In this document: one piece after another, positions 46,213 to 58,254 of the stretch
Layout: each line of letters begins with the position of its first letter
Numbering within the stretch: the stretch's first letter is position 1
Assembly: GCA_022266195.1 (NCBI GenBank)
Contig: WHVY01000001.1
Span: forward strand, 7,626,001-7,690,000
Length of the DNA stretch: 64,000 nt
Reading direction: 5' to 3'
Source: Tetranychus cinnabarinus
Taxonomy: Eukaryota > Arthropoda > Arachnida > Trombidiformes > Tetranychidae
Notes under the pieces: generated by a model
Told to the model about the DNA's origin: nothing
The model's database searches: none
The model's input: the letters and a program-made list of their open reading frames with translations, nothing else
Made by a program: the position numbers and the translations under genes

Positions 46213-48347
46213 TTAGGCGATTTTTTGTAAGCCTGACCATTGATTTTCAGGAAATCTGCAAGAAATAAGAAAATATTTGTTAAATAAAGCAATTAATTTG
46301 GTTTTTTCGGTACTTACATATTTAAAAATTGTGAATATTTTGTAAAATCAGAAGATCTATTTGCATTAAGATAAAGTATTAATCCTGCCTTTTCACAAGT
46401 TTTCAAAACTTTCGGTAAATCTTCTTTACCAAAATAATTTTCAGCCTTCATTTTTTGGTGGTTATCAATTACAATCCAATTGGTATTTGGTTTAAAAACT
46501 GGTACCACATGATCGGGAATCGGTTCGCCGGTTTCCGAGTCTGTCTCACAGTCGTCAAAATCATCTACGACATGTTGAGTCTTTGAATAAAGATTATATT
46601 TTTGTCCTCCGATTTCCAGCGTTTCATTAATAATAATGTGATCTGCATCGGGATCTGGCACATATGGCTCAACACGGAAAACCAAAACGATAGGCGATTC
46701 AGAATTGAAATCATAATGTAGTATTTCAGGCTTTTTTTTACTACAAACATTACAGAAAGTGCTATAGCTCAGTAAAAATTTCATTTCGTCAAGCAAATCC
46801 TGAATGCTGGTTGCCTAATGAATAAAACAAAACAAGCGTTAGTTTTGGTTTTAATTAAACATTGTTAAAGCGTTTTAACAGTGTTGAAGTAGTAATACTT
46901 ACATGATCTATATGTGGTGGTAATCTGAATTGGTGAATGGCCAAATCTTTTTCAGAAACTTTGTTAAAGGATCTGCAGCCGGTAAAACCACATTTGTATT
47001 TTATGTGTATTTTGATCAAAAATAGTTGATCAAATGGATTGAACAATTTTACTTTGCTTCTCTTATATTCATTAGTTATTGAAGTAAAAATTCTTGAATA
47101 TAAAACCTGTTCATAACCACCAGAACTAGTTCGCAAATCCGTCCAATGGAATCCATTTGAATGTAAAAATGAATTAATGGCATTTTCCAATTCCTTATGC
47201 GCTAAAATTTGGCCATTTGTATGAGATTTACTCATTGCGATTTTCAAATATTTTTTTGATAAAATATAAAGGGACTTGAGCGTAAAAATTTATCTAATGT
47301 ACAGTTTGCCCTTGCTGCTTGGTTGTGTACATGTAGATAATAGGCCATTGTGAGTCTATTAGTAAATTCAGGCAGTGAAAAAAGTGGCACTAACAATGCT
47401 ATCGCAAAGCAATATGAATTAGTGTTTGGCATTCCTATTATCCTCTCCTCATTCGGTGAAAAGGCTAGATTCTTTTTAAAACAGTCTATCAAGCAGGAAT
47501 AAATGGCTTTGTGTTTCGCTAACTTTTTTGAACTTGAAATGCCTTCACCCTCGGCTATTATGGTTGGCGCCAAACTGTAAAGGAAGCAAATAAGATTTTA
47601 ATGTTAGTTCATTCTTTAATAAGTCAACACTAATAACTTTACTTGTGAATATCGTAACGAGCTTCTGTTACATATTCACCATAATTTCAGTAAATCTAAG
47701 TGAATATTGTATCGAGCGTCTGTTACAATATTCACTTAGATTAAAATGGCTAAAGTGTTCGGTCTACAACAAGTTAAGTGTGTAAATTAGTCAACCTTTT
47801 AACATTTAACATGGAAAGTAAACTTTTGTGAATATTGTATCGAGCGTCAGTTACAATATTCACTCAACCTAACTTCACTGAATTCAGTATTGAGCATCAA
47901 ATACAATATTCACTAAAGTTTCATCAAAATGCTTTCTTCTTACCTGTTATAAACGATATTGATTTTAAATCCGTAAACAAATTTATCTTTCAAATAGCCA
48001 TTTTTAGCGATTGTTAGTCCATCTTTAACTTTATTGATGGTCATTATTTTTTTCACGTCATTTAAAATGGGTGTTATAGCTGATAAAAGCTCTTGTAATG
48101 GCAATCCTAAAAAACAAAGTCGTGGCGTTTCCAAGCTCATAACTAACATTGATTCCATATTTGAAAAATAGAGTACATTATTCCTGGTTACGGCTAAATC
48201 ATCAATATTGAAACCAAATTTCTGAAGGGAAACTATTCCATCAGCAGCAAATTCATCCAATTCCAGGAAATATTCATTTTCATCTGCTATGGATGATAGA
48301 TTTGAGGAAGAGTTACTTGCGTTCGAGTTACCATCATCTGACTCCAT
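46213..48347 (-). CDS. ubiquitin-specific protease-like (C19-like) protein of the element
   Basis: Exons 48347-47944, 47574-46903, 46814-46318 and 46255-46213, with GT-AG introns in matching phases. The ATG follows an acceptor directly, implying a 5' UTR intron. About 538 residues if one -1 shift at 47256-47250 is allowed. The N-terminus is Ser/Asn-rich and acidic. The order then follows the C19 fold: GMPNTNSYCFAIALL (Cys box), KCGFTGC and CNVCSKKKPEI (finger Cys pairs), PIVLVFRVEPY, YNLYSKTQH, PDHVVPVF (His), NWIVIDN (Asp/Asn) and GLILYLN. The Gln usually seen in the Cys box is replaced, so activity is uncertain. A host-derived deubiquitinase captured by the transposon is my inference; a distant papain-like fold is the alternative. 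Confidence 0.5.
47250..47257 (-). other. possible -1 frameshift site (A AAA AAT)
   Basis: In the zero frame the codons are CAA AAA AAT and the frame stops two codons later. A -1 slip on the A AAA AAT heptamer puts the ribosome exactly in the frame that stays open to the next splice site. One base lost from the run of seven A would look the same. Confidence 0.35.
47645..47913. repeat. hairpin array with GAGCGTC-type loop, part 1
   Basis: Inside the 369-bp intron lie hairpins at 47645-47679, 47700-47735 and 47828-47863 and a weaker one at 47885-47913. The unit reads GTGAATATTGTA, TCGAGCGTCTGT, TACAATATTCAC: a 12-bp stem and 12-nt loop in the best copies. Copies are not adjacent and the intervening DNA is unrelated. 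Confidence 0.8.
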
Positions 48348-48654
48348 CTGAAATTCAAGCAAAAATATATTATCAGTAAGCTTAGCTTAACTATAAATCT
48401 TAATATTTGAGGCTTAATAACTTACCTTTTATCACTTGAATGATATTTGTCGAGAAATATTCAGGTAATATTTAGATGAATAGAATGAAAAATTAATAAA
48501 AATAGATAAAACTTAATCACAATAGATAAAAACTTGAACAAAATAGATAAAAAGTTAACTAACTCGTTAGTTGATTTGTTTGTTTGTTTACACTGGCTTT
48601 CTAGCTAAGCAACTGCTAGGGGTCGAATATAAATTTATCTCTAAAACCGGTTAA

Positions 48655-48872
48655 TTTGAATATTACAATGAGCGTCTATTGTACTATTCTTATGACTTTT
48701 ATAAATTGTAATGAGCTTCAATTGCAATTATAAAATGATTAAAGCGCAGCTTGTTCAAGCTATATTCAAAATAATTCAATGAAATGTTTGGCGTTATTTG
48801 AATATTACAATGAGCGTCTATTGTACAATTCTTATGATTATTTATACATTGTTTTGAGCTTCAATCGCAATT
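48655..48872. repeat. hairpin array with GAGCGTC/GAGCTTC loop, part 2
   Basis: Four more units between the two minus-strand genes: about 48658-48690 and 48800-48832 (AATATTACAATGAGCGTC) and, about 40 bases after each, GAGCTTC units at 48700-48733 and 48842-48874. The pair is itself repeated with a spacing of 142 bases. The loop word matches part 1 although the stems differ. Confidence 0.75.
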
Positions 48873-48877
48873 ATACT

Positions 48878-51512
48878 TCATTTATTTTTCATTATTAAAT
48901 CCCATTTAGATAAATAAAAAAGTCCATCTATTTCAAAGTCTGAATTATAAATTTCAATAAACTTGTCACAAATATTTTCAATATCGATTAAAAGTTTTTC
49001 ATTTGAACATCTTACTGGAACATAAAAGTTATTGAGAGTATCATTATTTATGAATACTCGTATTTGTTCATTAGATGATTGATTTAGTCCACGATATAGT
49101 AATTTACCTGACAATTCGGTATATTTTTTAACATAAGCATATACTTTATCATTGAAGGAAATGAATTGTAAAATTTTACCAAAACCAGTTTCAAATCCAA
49201 GTAAAAAACTGACTGTTGAACTATTTGAACTTTTTTTGTTTGTATAAGATTCTGAGTGGTACATTCGATCTCTTATTATCACTCTTTGCCATTTCAAAGT
49301 ATCAGGAGGTAAATTACTATTTAAAGCTCTTAATGACTCCAGATCATTACCATTCAAAATTGTTGAGGGTTTCAATACAATTGAATTTCCGATTGTAACT
49401 CTGTTATATTGTCCGACTCTTTTCCAATGACGTTTGATTAGATTTTCACAACCATCGTTCACTTGATCTTTTGAACTGAGCAACAAGCAGTAACGCAAAA
49501 ATGCATCTGTGATTGTATTACCTAGTGAATTATGACCAAGCGTTAGGTTATTATTTAATTAATATAGCATGAGCTTCTATGCATATTACCTTGACATCGA
49601 GTTCCTGAAACATTTTCTTTCAGAAATTTGTTGTAAGCTTCAAAGACAAATTCACTTTGAGCCCATAAAGGTCCCATTATTTTGACTTGATCAAAAAGAT
49701 GATTGGTTAAAAGGTGAAAATTCAAAGTTTCTTTTCCTTTGTAAATTGTTGCTGAAACGATCGCGAAGCATTGAACCATTTCTCTGAGCAATTCCAAATT
49801 TTCTGATTTGATTTCTCTTTCAATCATTGTTCTTATAATTATGAAAAGCAGATTCAACACGTAAAAAAATTCAGTTGTTTCATTCGTTCTGCAAGTATCT
49901 TTGAAAATTGGTAGAAGATGCAACAATAATTGATATTGAGTTGCTTTCCAAGTCGATGCAGAATCAATATCAGTGATTTTTCGACCAACATCATGAGGGA
50001 ATGAAATCTTCTTCAAATTTGAATTTATAATTACACGAGCAGATCGATTAGAAATTTGTTGTAAATTCAAAGTCAATTTCATTACTCCTTCTAATAAGCA
50101 ATGCATATAGCCAATTGGTAATGCATTTGGATATTTTACATGTTTTATGGATTCAGATGGACCTTTGATTCCAAATGGTGACATTTGATTCGTGTTTTCA
50201 GTTCTTGAAATTTCTTGTAAGTAAAATTGATGTGTTTTTGATTCATAAATATCATAAGGATAAACTCTCTTGTTGCTTGAAATCTGACCAGGATGAAGAC
50301 AATAAGGACAACCGAACTCACCATTAAATTGTTTTATATTCATTATTTCAGCTTTTGCTATTAAATCTGATACAATTGATGTGATTTGCATTTTAACTTT
50401 TACTAAGTTTGAACCTAAATGCATTTCGAAGCAAGTAAACTCATTCAATCTGTTATAAACTGAATTTTTCATTAGAAAATCTAAATTAGGTTTTTTTTGT
50501 CCAGTATGAATTGAGAAAAGTATAACATTTTCATTGAAAAACCTATTTGGAACAACTAATTCATTAATTATTGCATAAACAGGCCATATCGAAGTTTTCC
50601 CGTCAGTTGTTATTGGAGCTCCATCAGTACTCAAAGTGAGAGTTAATAATTTTTCATTTTCACTTGAAACTGACTGAACAACTTCATTATAAAACTGAGA
50701 TCCATAAAAATCTGACATTAAACCTAAATCTTGCTTAAAAATCATGTCTTCATCATTCATTAGCATTTGTGATTGATTTTTTCTCAAGACTCGCTTAATT
50801 TGCTTTTTAATACCAAATAAATGCAATGAACTATCGCGCGATTCTGAAAAGTTTTGGTAATCATTACAAGATTGACAATTCCTTACTGTACTCGATCTTG
50901 CTTCCTTACAGGAATTGCATATTAAAACTTTCATAAACTTTGGTAAAAGTTTGTCAATATGCTTGTTAAAATGGTAATAAGTTTCTGGTAATATATGATC
51001 TGAAGGTAAAAGTATCGCAATCAATCGTAGCAAATCATCAATAGCACTTTGAGAAAGTGAATATTTTGTAATAAATGAAACAAGAAGTGTTAAATAGTTA
51101 TCAATACTACACCTAGAACCTTGAAAAACTGGGTCAGAATTGGATGCCTCATCATCTTCATCCTCAGAATCATTTTCAATTGTCGAGCTTTCATGAATCA
51201 AATTATCGTCTAAATTGTTATTGGGTTGAGCATCTTGCAACTGTCCATCATCTTGAATTTGATGATCTGTTTCACTTTCTTGTTCTTGTTCCTCGTCTGA
51301 TGAACTTTCCTCGACGGAATCTGATGAAGATGTACATAATTGATAGAATGGTCTTTGCCTAACGGTTGACCATCTTTTAGGTGGACGGACTGGTACACGA
51401 CGAGATTCTGATGATCTGAATGAATCAAACACAATAACGCTTTTGTGTTAGTAAATACATAGAACTGTTCACGCTGACAGAAATATGATTGATAAAAGGC
51501 TTACCTTCGCAT
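48878..51512 (-). CDS. tnp2-like CACTA transposase
   Basis: Exons 51512-51505 (ATG CGA AG), 51415-49590 and 49521-48878 with introns of 89 and 68 bp; phases fit and the total is 826 codons (825 residues). The N-terminus is basic (RRVPVRPPKRW), then a long Ser/Glu/Asp-rich acidic stretch, then a Cys-rich segment (CNSCKEARSSTVRNCQSC). The catalytic region has LTLSTDGAP near residue 265, SIWPVYAIINEL, FGCPYCLHPG and GYMHCLLEGVMK, the order seen in animal EnSpm/CACTA tnp2 proteins. The C-terminal exon (KDQVNDGCENLIKRHW) is family-specific. No internal stop, so it may be functional. It cuts and joins DNA at the element ends. Confidence 0.85.
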
Positions 51513-51570
51513 GATATGATGCACAAATCAATATGATGATAAGAACAAAGATAAACACATGAAATTGATT

Positions 51571-51626
51571 TAAACACGTTTTCAAATTGCCTTAGTGATC
51601 ACCAAGGTAATTTAAAAACGTGTTTG
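51571..51626. promoter_or_regulatory. long palindrome in the divergent promoter
   Basis: Two near-perfect arms of about 28 bases (AAACACGTTTT, AAATTGCCTTAG and their complements) meet at TGATCA (51597-51602). It lies in the 175-bp gap between the transposase ATG (51512, minus) and the plus gene ATG (51688), where it could be a shared operator or transposase binding site. Confidence 0.7.
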
Positions 51627-51687
51627 TAGAGATTGCTTGCTGGATAGAGTGAAAACCTGCTTAATTTAAAGTTAAAGTTAAGTTAAA

Positions 51688-53194
51688 ATGTCTACCCATG
51701 TGCTTTTTTATGTCTTAGTTGGTACGAAAAAACACTATTCTATCGCTCCAATCGATAGACTTGTTAATCCAGAATCTAAAAAGCTTTTAGAAGCTGGTAA
51801 AACTTTGAAAAATGAGGAACAAATATCAATTTCAAGAAGAGATTCAGCTGTACCTTGGTCAGGCTATTTCATCGCTAATGGTAAGTAAATTATGTTTTCA
51901 AACAAATTAAATTTTCAATAATATAAGATACATTTCATTTTCATTTCAGGAACACAAGAACAGATGTTACAAATGAAAGATGATTTCAATAATGCATCAA
52001 TATCATCAGCATCATCAACAGCATCAAATATGACCAACCAGAAGAGCAGCTCAACAAATCAATTCGTTACTCCAGATCCTGTGATCTATGCAGATCTTAC
52101 AAAATCAAACTCGAAAGATGCTTTCTCAGCAATCGCAGCCAGCCAATATGTCATGTCAGGTAAGTTAGTTTAACGCTTAACTAACATAAGATTAATATTG
52201 AAACTAACGCTTATCTCAATATTTCAGGTGAAGCATATCGAGAATTTAATCAAAGCTCAACAAATTCAACTTCAACAAGATATGAAAATGATTCATTTTC
52301 ATCCATCAGTGATAGGATCTCAACTAATACAGATGAAAGCAACAAATTAGCTGTTGTACTAACTGAAATCAAAAAGATGAAAGAAGAGCTGCTAGAAAAG
52401 ATTGATTCAATTGAAAAGTATCTTGGAATGAAAAAACAAACAAACTCAGCTACCAAAAGAAAGCAAGATATCCAAGAAACCCTGATAGAAAGTAGCTCAG
52501 ACGAAGAGATTCAACCGAAAAAGTTAAAGAAAAACTCAGAAAATAAAGTTATTAAAAAGACTAAAATTGGACGCATTAAGAGGCTAGGAAATGTAGTCGA
52601 TACAAGTTTTCGCGAAATGATCATAAATACTAATTTTATTATAAATGGTAAACTTGTGACCAAACCTGAAAATAATCCTTCACCTACCAACCAGAAATTT
52701 CATAATGATGTAGCTGCCATGGTTTTCACTGAGGGTGAAAGATTTCATGGTTCGTTAGGAAGTGCTCGTAAACGTCACAAATTGATTGATTCTAGAATCA
52801 ATTATTTCAAATGTAAGTTGTTTTTTCAGGGAAAGAAGCTCTTCACTGAATATATAGTCATGACAATGACGCTCTTGTCATGACTGATGATAATCTTTCT
52901 TTTATTTTCATTATTTCAGGTTGTTTGATAAAAGCTTATTGGGACCATTCAAAAACCTATGATGATGCATATTGTACCTTCGTAGAAGAATGGCCATCGA
53001 TACTAAACTCAATCAAACAATCATGGAGAGATTTTACAAGTCGAAGAACCCATGCGATTGAAAAGGCGAAAAAAGAAGGCAATTTGAACCTAACATTGCC
53101 TCCGTTTCCATACGAAACTGTTGAAAATTGCCAAAACTCGACTTGCCTTTATTGCTCAGTATCTTTTGAATCTTTAGAGAAAGATTTTGCTTAA
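51688..53194 (+). CDS. accessory DNA-binding candidate of the CACTA-like element
   Basis: Exons 51688-51880, 51950-52159, 52228-52812 and 52920-53194, introns 68-107 bp, phases consistent, 420 residues. The N-terminus (THVLFYVLVGTKKHYSIAPI) is compact and conserved-looking, followed by Ser/Asn/Thr-rich linker, a short coiled coil (KLAVVLTEIKKMKEELLEKI), a Lys-rich nuclear-localisation-like patch (KKLKKNSENKVIKK) and a C-terminal globular part with FTEGERFHGSLGSARKRHK. The length and placement of this last part recall a BEN domain, which is my weak guess. It starts 175 bp from the transposase in the opposite direction, so the two are probably co-expressed. Likely binds element DNA. Confidence 0.7.
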
Positions 53195-53551
53195 TTTATA
53201 TCCATTTTTTTATAAATTTACTGTAATTTTTGGGAGAAATTTAATAAATTATTTGAATGCAAATTTTGAAATTTCAATTATATTTACAATATTTAACAAT
53301 TTTTGATGAAATAAAACATAGATTCTTACAATTGCAAATGGTAAAATTTAAGTTTATTTAGCGCAACAAAGTAGTGCAATTCAATTTTTACCTCAAACCC
53401 AATTCAATCCATATAATTTTTTACTAATTACGTGCAAGCTGAGTACATGAAAAATGTTCTTAAACATGGTTCTTGCGAGAATCTAGCTGAAGTAAAAATC
53501 CGTTTTTACTATGTTTTCGACAATTTTTCAACAATTTATCCTACCAGGGTA

Positions 53552-56511
53552 TTGTTGATTTACATTTAAAACAAATCATGTTTGAAGAAATGCAAAAAGT
53601 TTAAATTGTTTATTTATTGTAACAACTTTCAAAACAAATCCGTTTCTACCTTTTTGTTGTTGAGTCAACCTTTTCAATCTTGTTTATAAATCAATGATTT
53701 AAGATTCTAACAATATTGACAGTTTATTAATGATTGCCGAGTAATTTATTTGTAAACTTTGATTGCTATTGTAAACAACTAAACGGACCAAAGATTTATT
53801 GACTTTCTTTGGAAAGTATCACAATCTGTAAGCATTGAAATCAAAATTTGAACCTGCCTTTTGTAAGTTATATAAGGGAAGAAGTGAACTGATAAATCAT
53901 TTATTTCAACAATCAACGGAAATTAAGAAGATACAAAGTTGAGTGTTTGCAAATACAATTTCAAAACTGAGTGAAGAACTTCAATCGTCATATTTAAATA
54001 CAAAAGACACAAAAGTTTCAGATTAAAATTGAAGAGAGTTTCAGAGTGAGTTTGTAGCAAATTGGATTGAAATTGAATCGACTTGGGTTCAAGTAACTTT
54101 TATACTGAGCTATAAAGACGTGAAGCTAGCCTAATATTACATCTGAGGCAAGATGCCAAAGCCTCGTCGGTTAGGTCAATCCCTGCTCGACTTGGGCGCA
54201 TTACGCGACTTCATAGTTATTAATTTTTCAGATAGAATCGCAGAAGCAAAGTTATGCAATATTTGGATGAGCATGAATTTGAGGTAATGAAGAGACCATT
54301 CATGTAATTATCACCGAAATTGTGATTTTAAACATCGCAAACAATTATGATGTAGAAAGACATTGAATGCCTCTGAAATCAGGATCGATTTCCATTAAAT
54401 TCAATTCGTTTTTCAACATTAATAAGATAGTTGGTGAAAATCAGCAAATACATCCTTAGCTTGTTCAGTTTAAGTTTTAATAAATTTGTCTTCTGAGGAT
54501 AAGGCTTAACAGGTTGAAGTATTGATCAACCTGAGTGCTTTGAGTTGTTAAAAGGTGCCTTCAAGTTTGTTTGAATGTTACGCTTTACTAACGTTATTCT
54601 CGTCAAATTTGTTTCCAAAATGGTCTCAAGATTAGTTCTATGTCAAGTTGAAAGCTTGTTTACGATAATCTCGATTTTCTTCGCTTTAAAGTTATTTCAT
54701 TTTCAACTAAAACAATTGCAATAACCAGACAGAGTCAGACTAAACTTACAAACTTTGTTAGCCAAAGTCAAGCTAGTCAGTTGAGTTTTGACTAAACACA
54801 GACGTTACCAAAGCTAACCACAGCTTTCAACAATTCATTTAAAGGTTGCATCTTAATCAAAAAGGTGCCTAAATAATGGCCTGCAACTGTTAAGTGAGAA
54901 AAGTCTGAAAATCTTTTTTTGACCCTCTTAATTTCCAATTGAAATCAGAATCATAATTATAGCAAACCAAATTTATTCATTAACAATTGATAGGCTTGCC
55001 TAGTTACACTCTCATTCATTATACAATTTGGGTTTTTTTACCTTCTTGTTTGGTACAATTAAACAGTGAAAAAACAAACAAAACAGAAACAACAAAAAAA
55101 GCAAAATGAACAACAAAAGAGCTGAAAAAGCAAATTAAATGGTTTACAGGAAAAAAAGAGCCAAACCTTATTATACAAGTTTATACCCTTAATAGAGTTG
55201 TTACACTCGTACAAGTTAAATGCTAGTTGTGCTCAGTCTTTCAGGTAAGAAAAAGAAGCAAAAAAGCTCACCAAGCCCTGTAATTTTGCAAATCAATCCT
55301 CTCACCGTTTCATCATCATCATCTTTGAACGTTAATTTGTTAACGTAGGCAACAAATGTTTATTTATTTGGTCTTTCCGAGTTTAAATATATTGTTTCAA
55401 AGGTAGCCTCAAGCCTTAAAAGCCAAGCTTTTTGCTTCTCATTTCTTTCTTTTCTTTCTTTTTGCTCTTTGTTACTTCATTTTAATTTCTTGTTAACTCA
55501 TTCTCTCAGGTTATATTTTAACTGAAACCACCTTAACCCAAGGTAATATCAGCTTCTATTTTAATTGTGAACAAGAGACTAATTTGAATGTCATTCTTGT
55601 TTATTTACAATGTTGCTCTTTTCACTTTACACAAATGCAATTAAAGCAACTTCTTGCAAACAAACTACCTTTCACAGCAAACAGTGAACATCATTCATGA
55701 TGATTAACTTTCATCTTTGAACCATCATCTTGTATTCATGAAACAAGTTGAACAAAAAAAGTTGAAATAAAAGATTGAAAATTTGCTGAAACAGTCACTT
55801 TGAAAAGCATGTTGAATCAGCTTTTAAAATAAGTTGTATCGTTAGACTTGGTAACCTTTAACAATTTAATCTGTAATAAGCTTCCGTAATCAAGTCAACA
55901 AACCGACTCTCGATACACGGAGAGAGTCAGCTTGTTTTACCTCATTGTAAACATCATCATCATCATCATCTTGTTCATCTTGAGAAACATGGTTTCAATG
56001 GTGCTGTTGAAAGGTAAAAGAAGCAATAATCAGAGGGTTTCTTTTGCACATTTTGATTGATGGGAATGTAACTTGAAGAAGATGATGAAGATGAAGATGA
56101 GGGTAAACAAAGACTTGAATGATTATTGTAACGATATGTGCTTCATCACCATCAACTTTCACCCTCTCTTCATCACTCCCTCCCACTGAGCGAGTCCACT
56201 ATGATTACCTTTATCATTTGGCTAATTTTTCCATGTTGACCTTCTCAAGCGTTTACATTTAATTGTTTACTTTGTGAAAGTTTTTCATTTTTCCTTTTCT
56301 TTGCTCATTCCATTTGTACAAATATTATTTTGTCTCGACTTTTGCTTTATAATTGTGATTGATTAGCACATTAAAACTTGCAATTTATACTGCAATTCAT
56401 GAAACTCAATTAAATACATTTTCATTAAACTCGGATTTGCTTTTTTTCTTGATTTTATATCACAAAAGGCCAACATTTACATTTAAAAATTATTTTTTCT
56501 TCTTTTTTTAG
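53552..56511. other. gene-poor AT-rich stretch
   Basis: No supported gene. A short GC-richer patch at 54150-54210 (GCCTCGTCGGTTAGGTCAAT) does not fold as a tRNA. (CAT)n runs occur at 55310 and 55950. Confidence 0.5.
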
Positions 56512-56711
56512 TTTCTCTCAACTTGCTGTTAATTTCAACAATTTAGTGATAAAAGTGTTTATTGTTTCATTTGTTGTTAACAGACTGACTTTTAATAGCA
56601 AATTGTTTGAACTAATAAAACAATTTAGTCACTTTGAATCTATTTGGAATGAAAGGTTTGAGAATTTTTATGAAGTTTATTATTCGGTGGAAATTGAATT
56701 GGAATTGTCAG
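56512..56711 (+). CDS. candidate internal exon, unrecognised
   Basis: A 200-base stretch between a strong acceptor (ttttcttctttttttag) and a canonical donor (TCAG|gtaaga) is open in one frame for 66 codons, long for such AT-rich DNA. The peptide is aromatic and hydrophobic with segments such as FELIKQFSHFESIWNERFEN. No partner exon could be placed, so it is a lead only. Confidence 0.25.
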
Positions 56712-58254
56712 GTAAGAGAAAAGAATGATAAATTGTCAGAAATGTTTAAATGGAAAAACATTCTTCTTCTTTTAACCTTTTGCCTTCTTTTCGAGTCTTC
56801 AATTCTTGAGTAATATTCTGATTGATTGATGGTTTAATGGATAATGATTCTCAAATGGTTTCAACATTTGCTGATAAGTTGACGCAAAATTTGAAGATGA
56901 ACCAAATTCAGATGTTTAAAGATGCATAATGATGGTGAGAGCAAATTTCAATGATAATCTATGAGAGGAAAAATGTTGCTGATGGAAATTGCAAGGAATG
57001 TTGATTGTGAGTAGGAAGAAGACAGGAATGACTGGCTCATGAGAATTATGTTGGAAATTTTGCTTACAAGATTAACTTGATTCTCAAAGATTAAGATGAA
57101 ATGGATAGAGGAAAAAGGCTTTGAAGGAAAAGTGTTTGCCAAGAAAAGTGAAAACAATATCTTGAGAAAAGCAAGGAATAAAAAATGAATATTCAGCCAT
57201 GAAAATAATCACTTGAAACTTGAAACTCAAACTGATCAGTGATAATGAAAAGATGGAAAACTGCAGAGAGTATTGACGAAAAGTTTAAGGCGAAATCGAA
57301 GATTCATGCTGAACACAATGGGCATTAAATAAGTTTATCAGCTCACCCAGAAGTAAAATATTTCAAAATCGTTCATTGACATGGTGCGACTTCTTGTTTC
57401 TATTTCGGTTTTTTCATTCTGCAAATTTCTTAAAATTGAAGCGCTTCATTATGATTTATTAACTCCAATACAGGACTCGACTGTTGACTGTTGTTGAATC
57501 AAATCGTTAGGAAAGTAATGAAGGTCTTTTGGTTAAGCTCAAGGCAGTCCGATTGAATTGCTTAATGATGAGGCTAGTAAAGTTAATGCTAAGTTTAAGA
57601 ATAATCAGAATAAAGAATATCAGTTTGCTTTCATGTAAAACAGAGACTAGGATTATTCATTACCCTATCCTCGATATATCCTAATAAAAATAGTCAATGG
57701 ATTAAGCTCAACTGAACTCGGAACGACGACTTATTATTTTCCCCCTAAAAACTGACTTTATAAATCGAGATTGTTTTTAGTGCAATGAAGTGTGGCGTCA
57801 TCGTGTTGGAGCCATACCGATCCAATATTGTTCGTCAGCTTCCTCAATTCAGTGATGAAATAAGCATTTATCTAATACTGATAAGGGAATCGACTAACAT
57901 TTGTGTTGCAAAAAAACAAACCAAAAAACTTAAAGTCGCGATTAACTTAAACTCTGTTAACAGAAGAATGTTGAGTTTATGAATATTCATTAAATTTTAT
58001 GTTTGCAGCTTAAGAGATTGCTCAGCTAACATATCCGTTTCCGCTGCTTATTTGACTAGATTAATTGCGATTGACGCACTAAATACATTTGCATATTCTT
58101 TAAACGCATCAGTCCCATATTTAATATATTCAAAAGGGTTGAACAGACACTGCAGAGAAAAACAGTGCAAATAAAACGCACATGCAAAGCCAGCAAAATA
58201 TATCATTCAATCACCAAATACTATAGCTATAAAGCATTTGATTTCGTACTCAAT
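56712..58254. other. gene-poor stretch and upstream region of the peptide gene
   Basis: AT-rich. TATAGCTATAAAG at 58222-58234, about 20-30 bases before the peptide gene's ATG, could be part of its core promoter. No other gene is supported. Confidence 0.35.

Larger units (their letters stand above)
46012..53551. mobile_element. CACTA/EnSpm-like transposon with three genes
   Basis: Short terminal repeats TACCCTGGTAG (46012-46022) and CTACCAGGGTA (53541-53551) bound 7.5 kb. Inside are two minus-strand genes (tnp2-like transposase; ubiquitin-protease-like protein) and one plus-strand gene (DNA-binding candidate) divergent from the transposase. I could not find a clear 3-bp target duplication, so the exact ends are provisional. 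Confidence 0.7.

Noticed and set aside
54150..54210. GC-richer patch as a possible tRNA or SINE
   Set aside because: No box A/B pair and no cloverleaf by eye.
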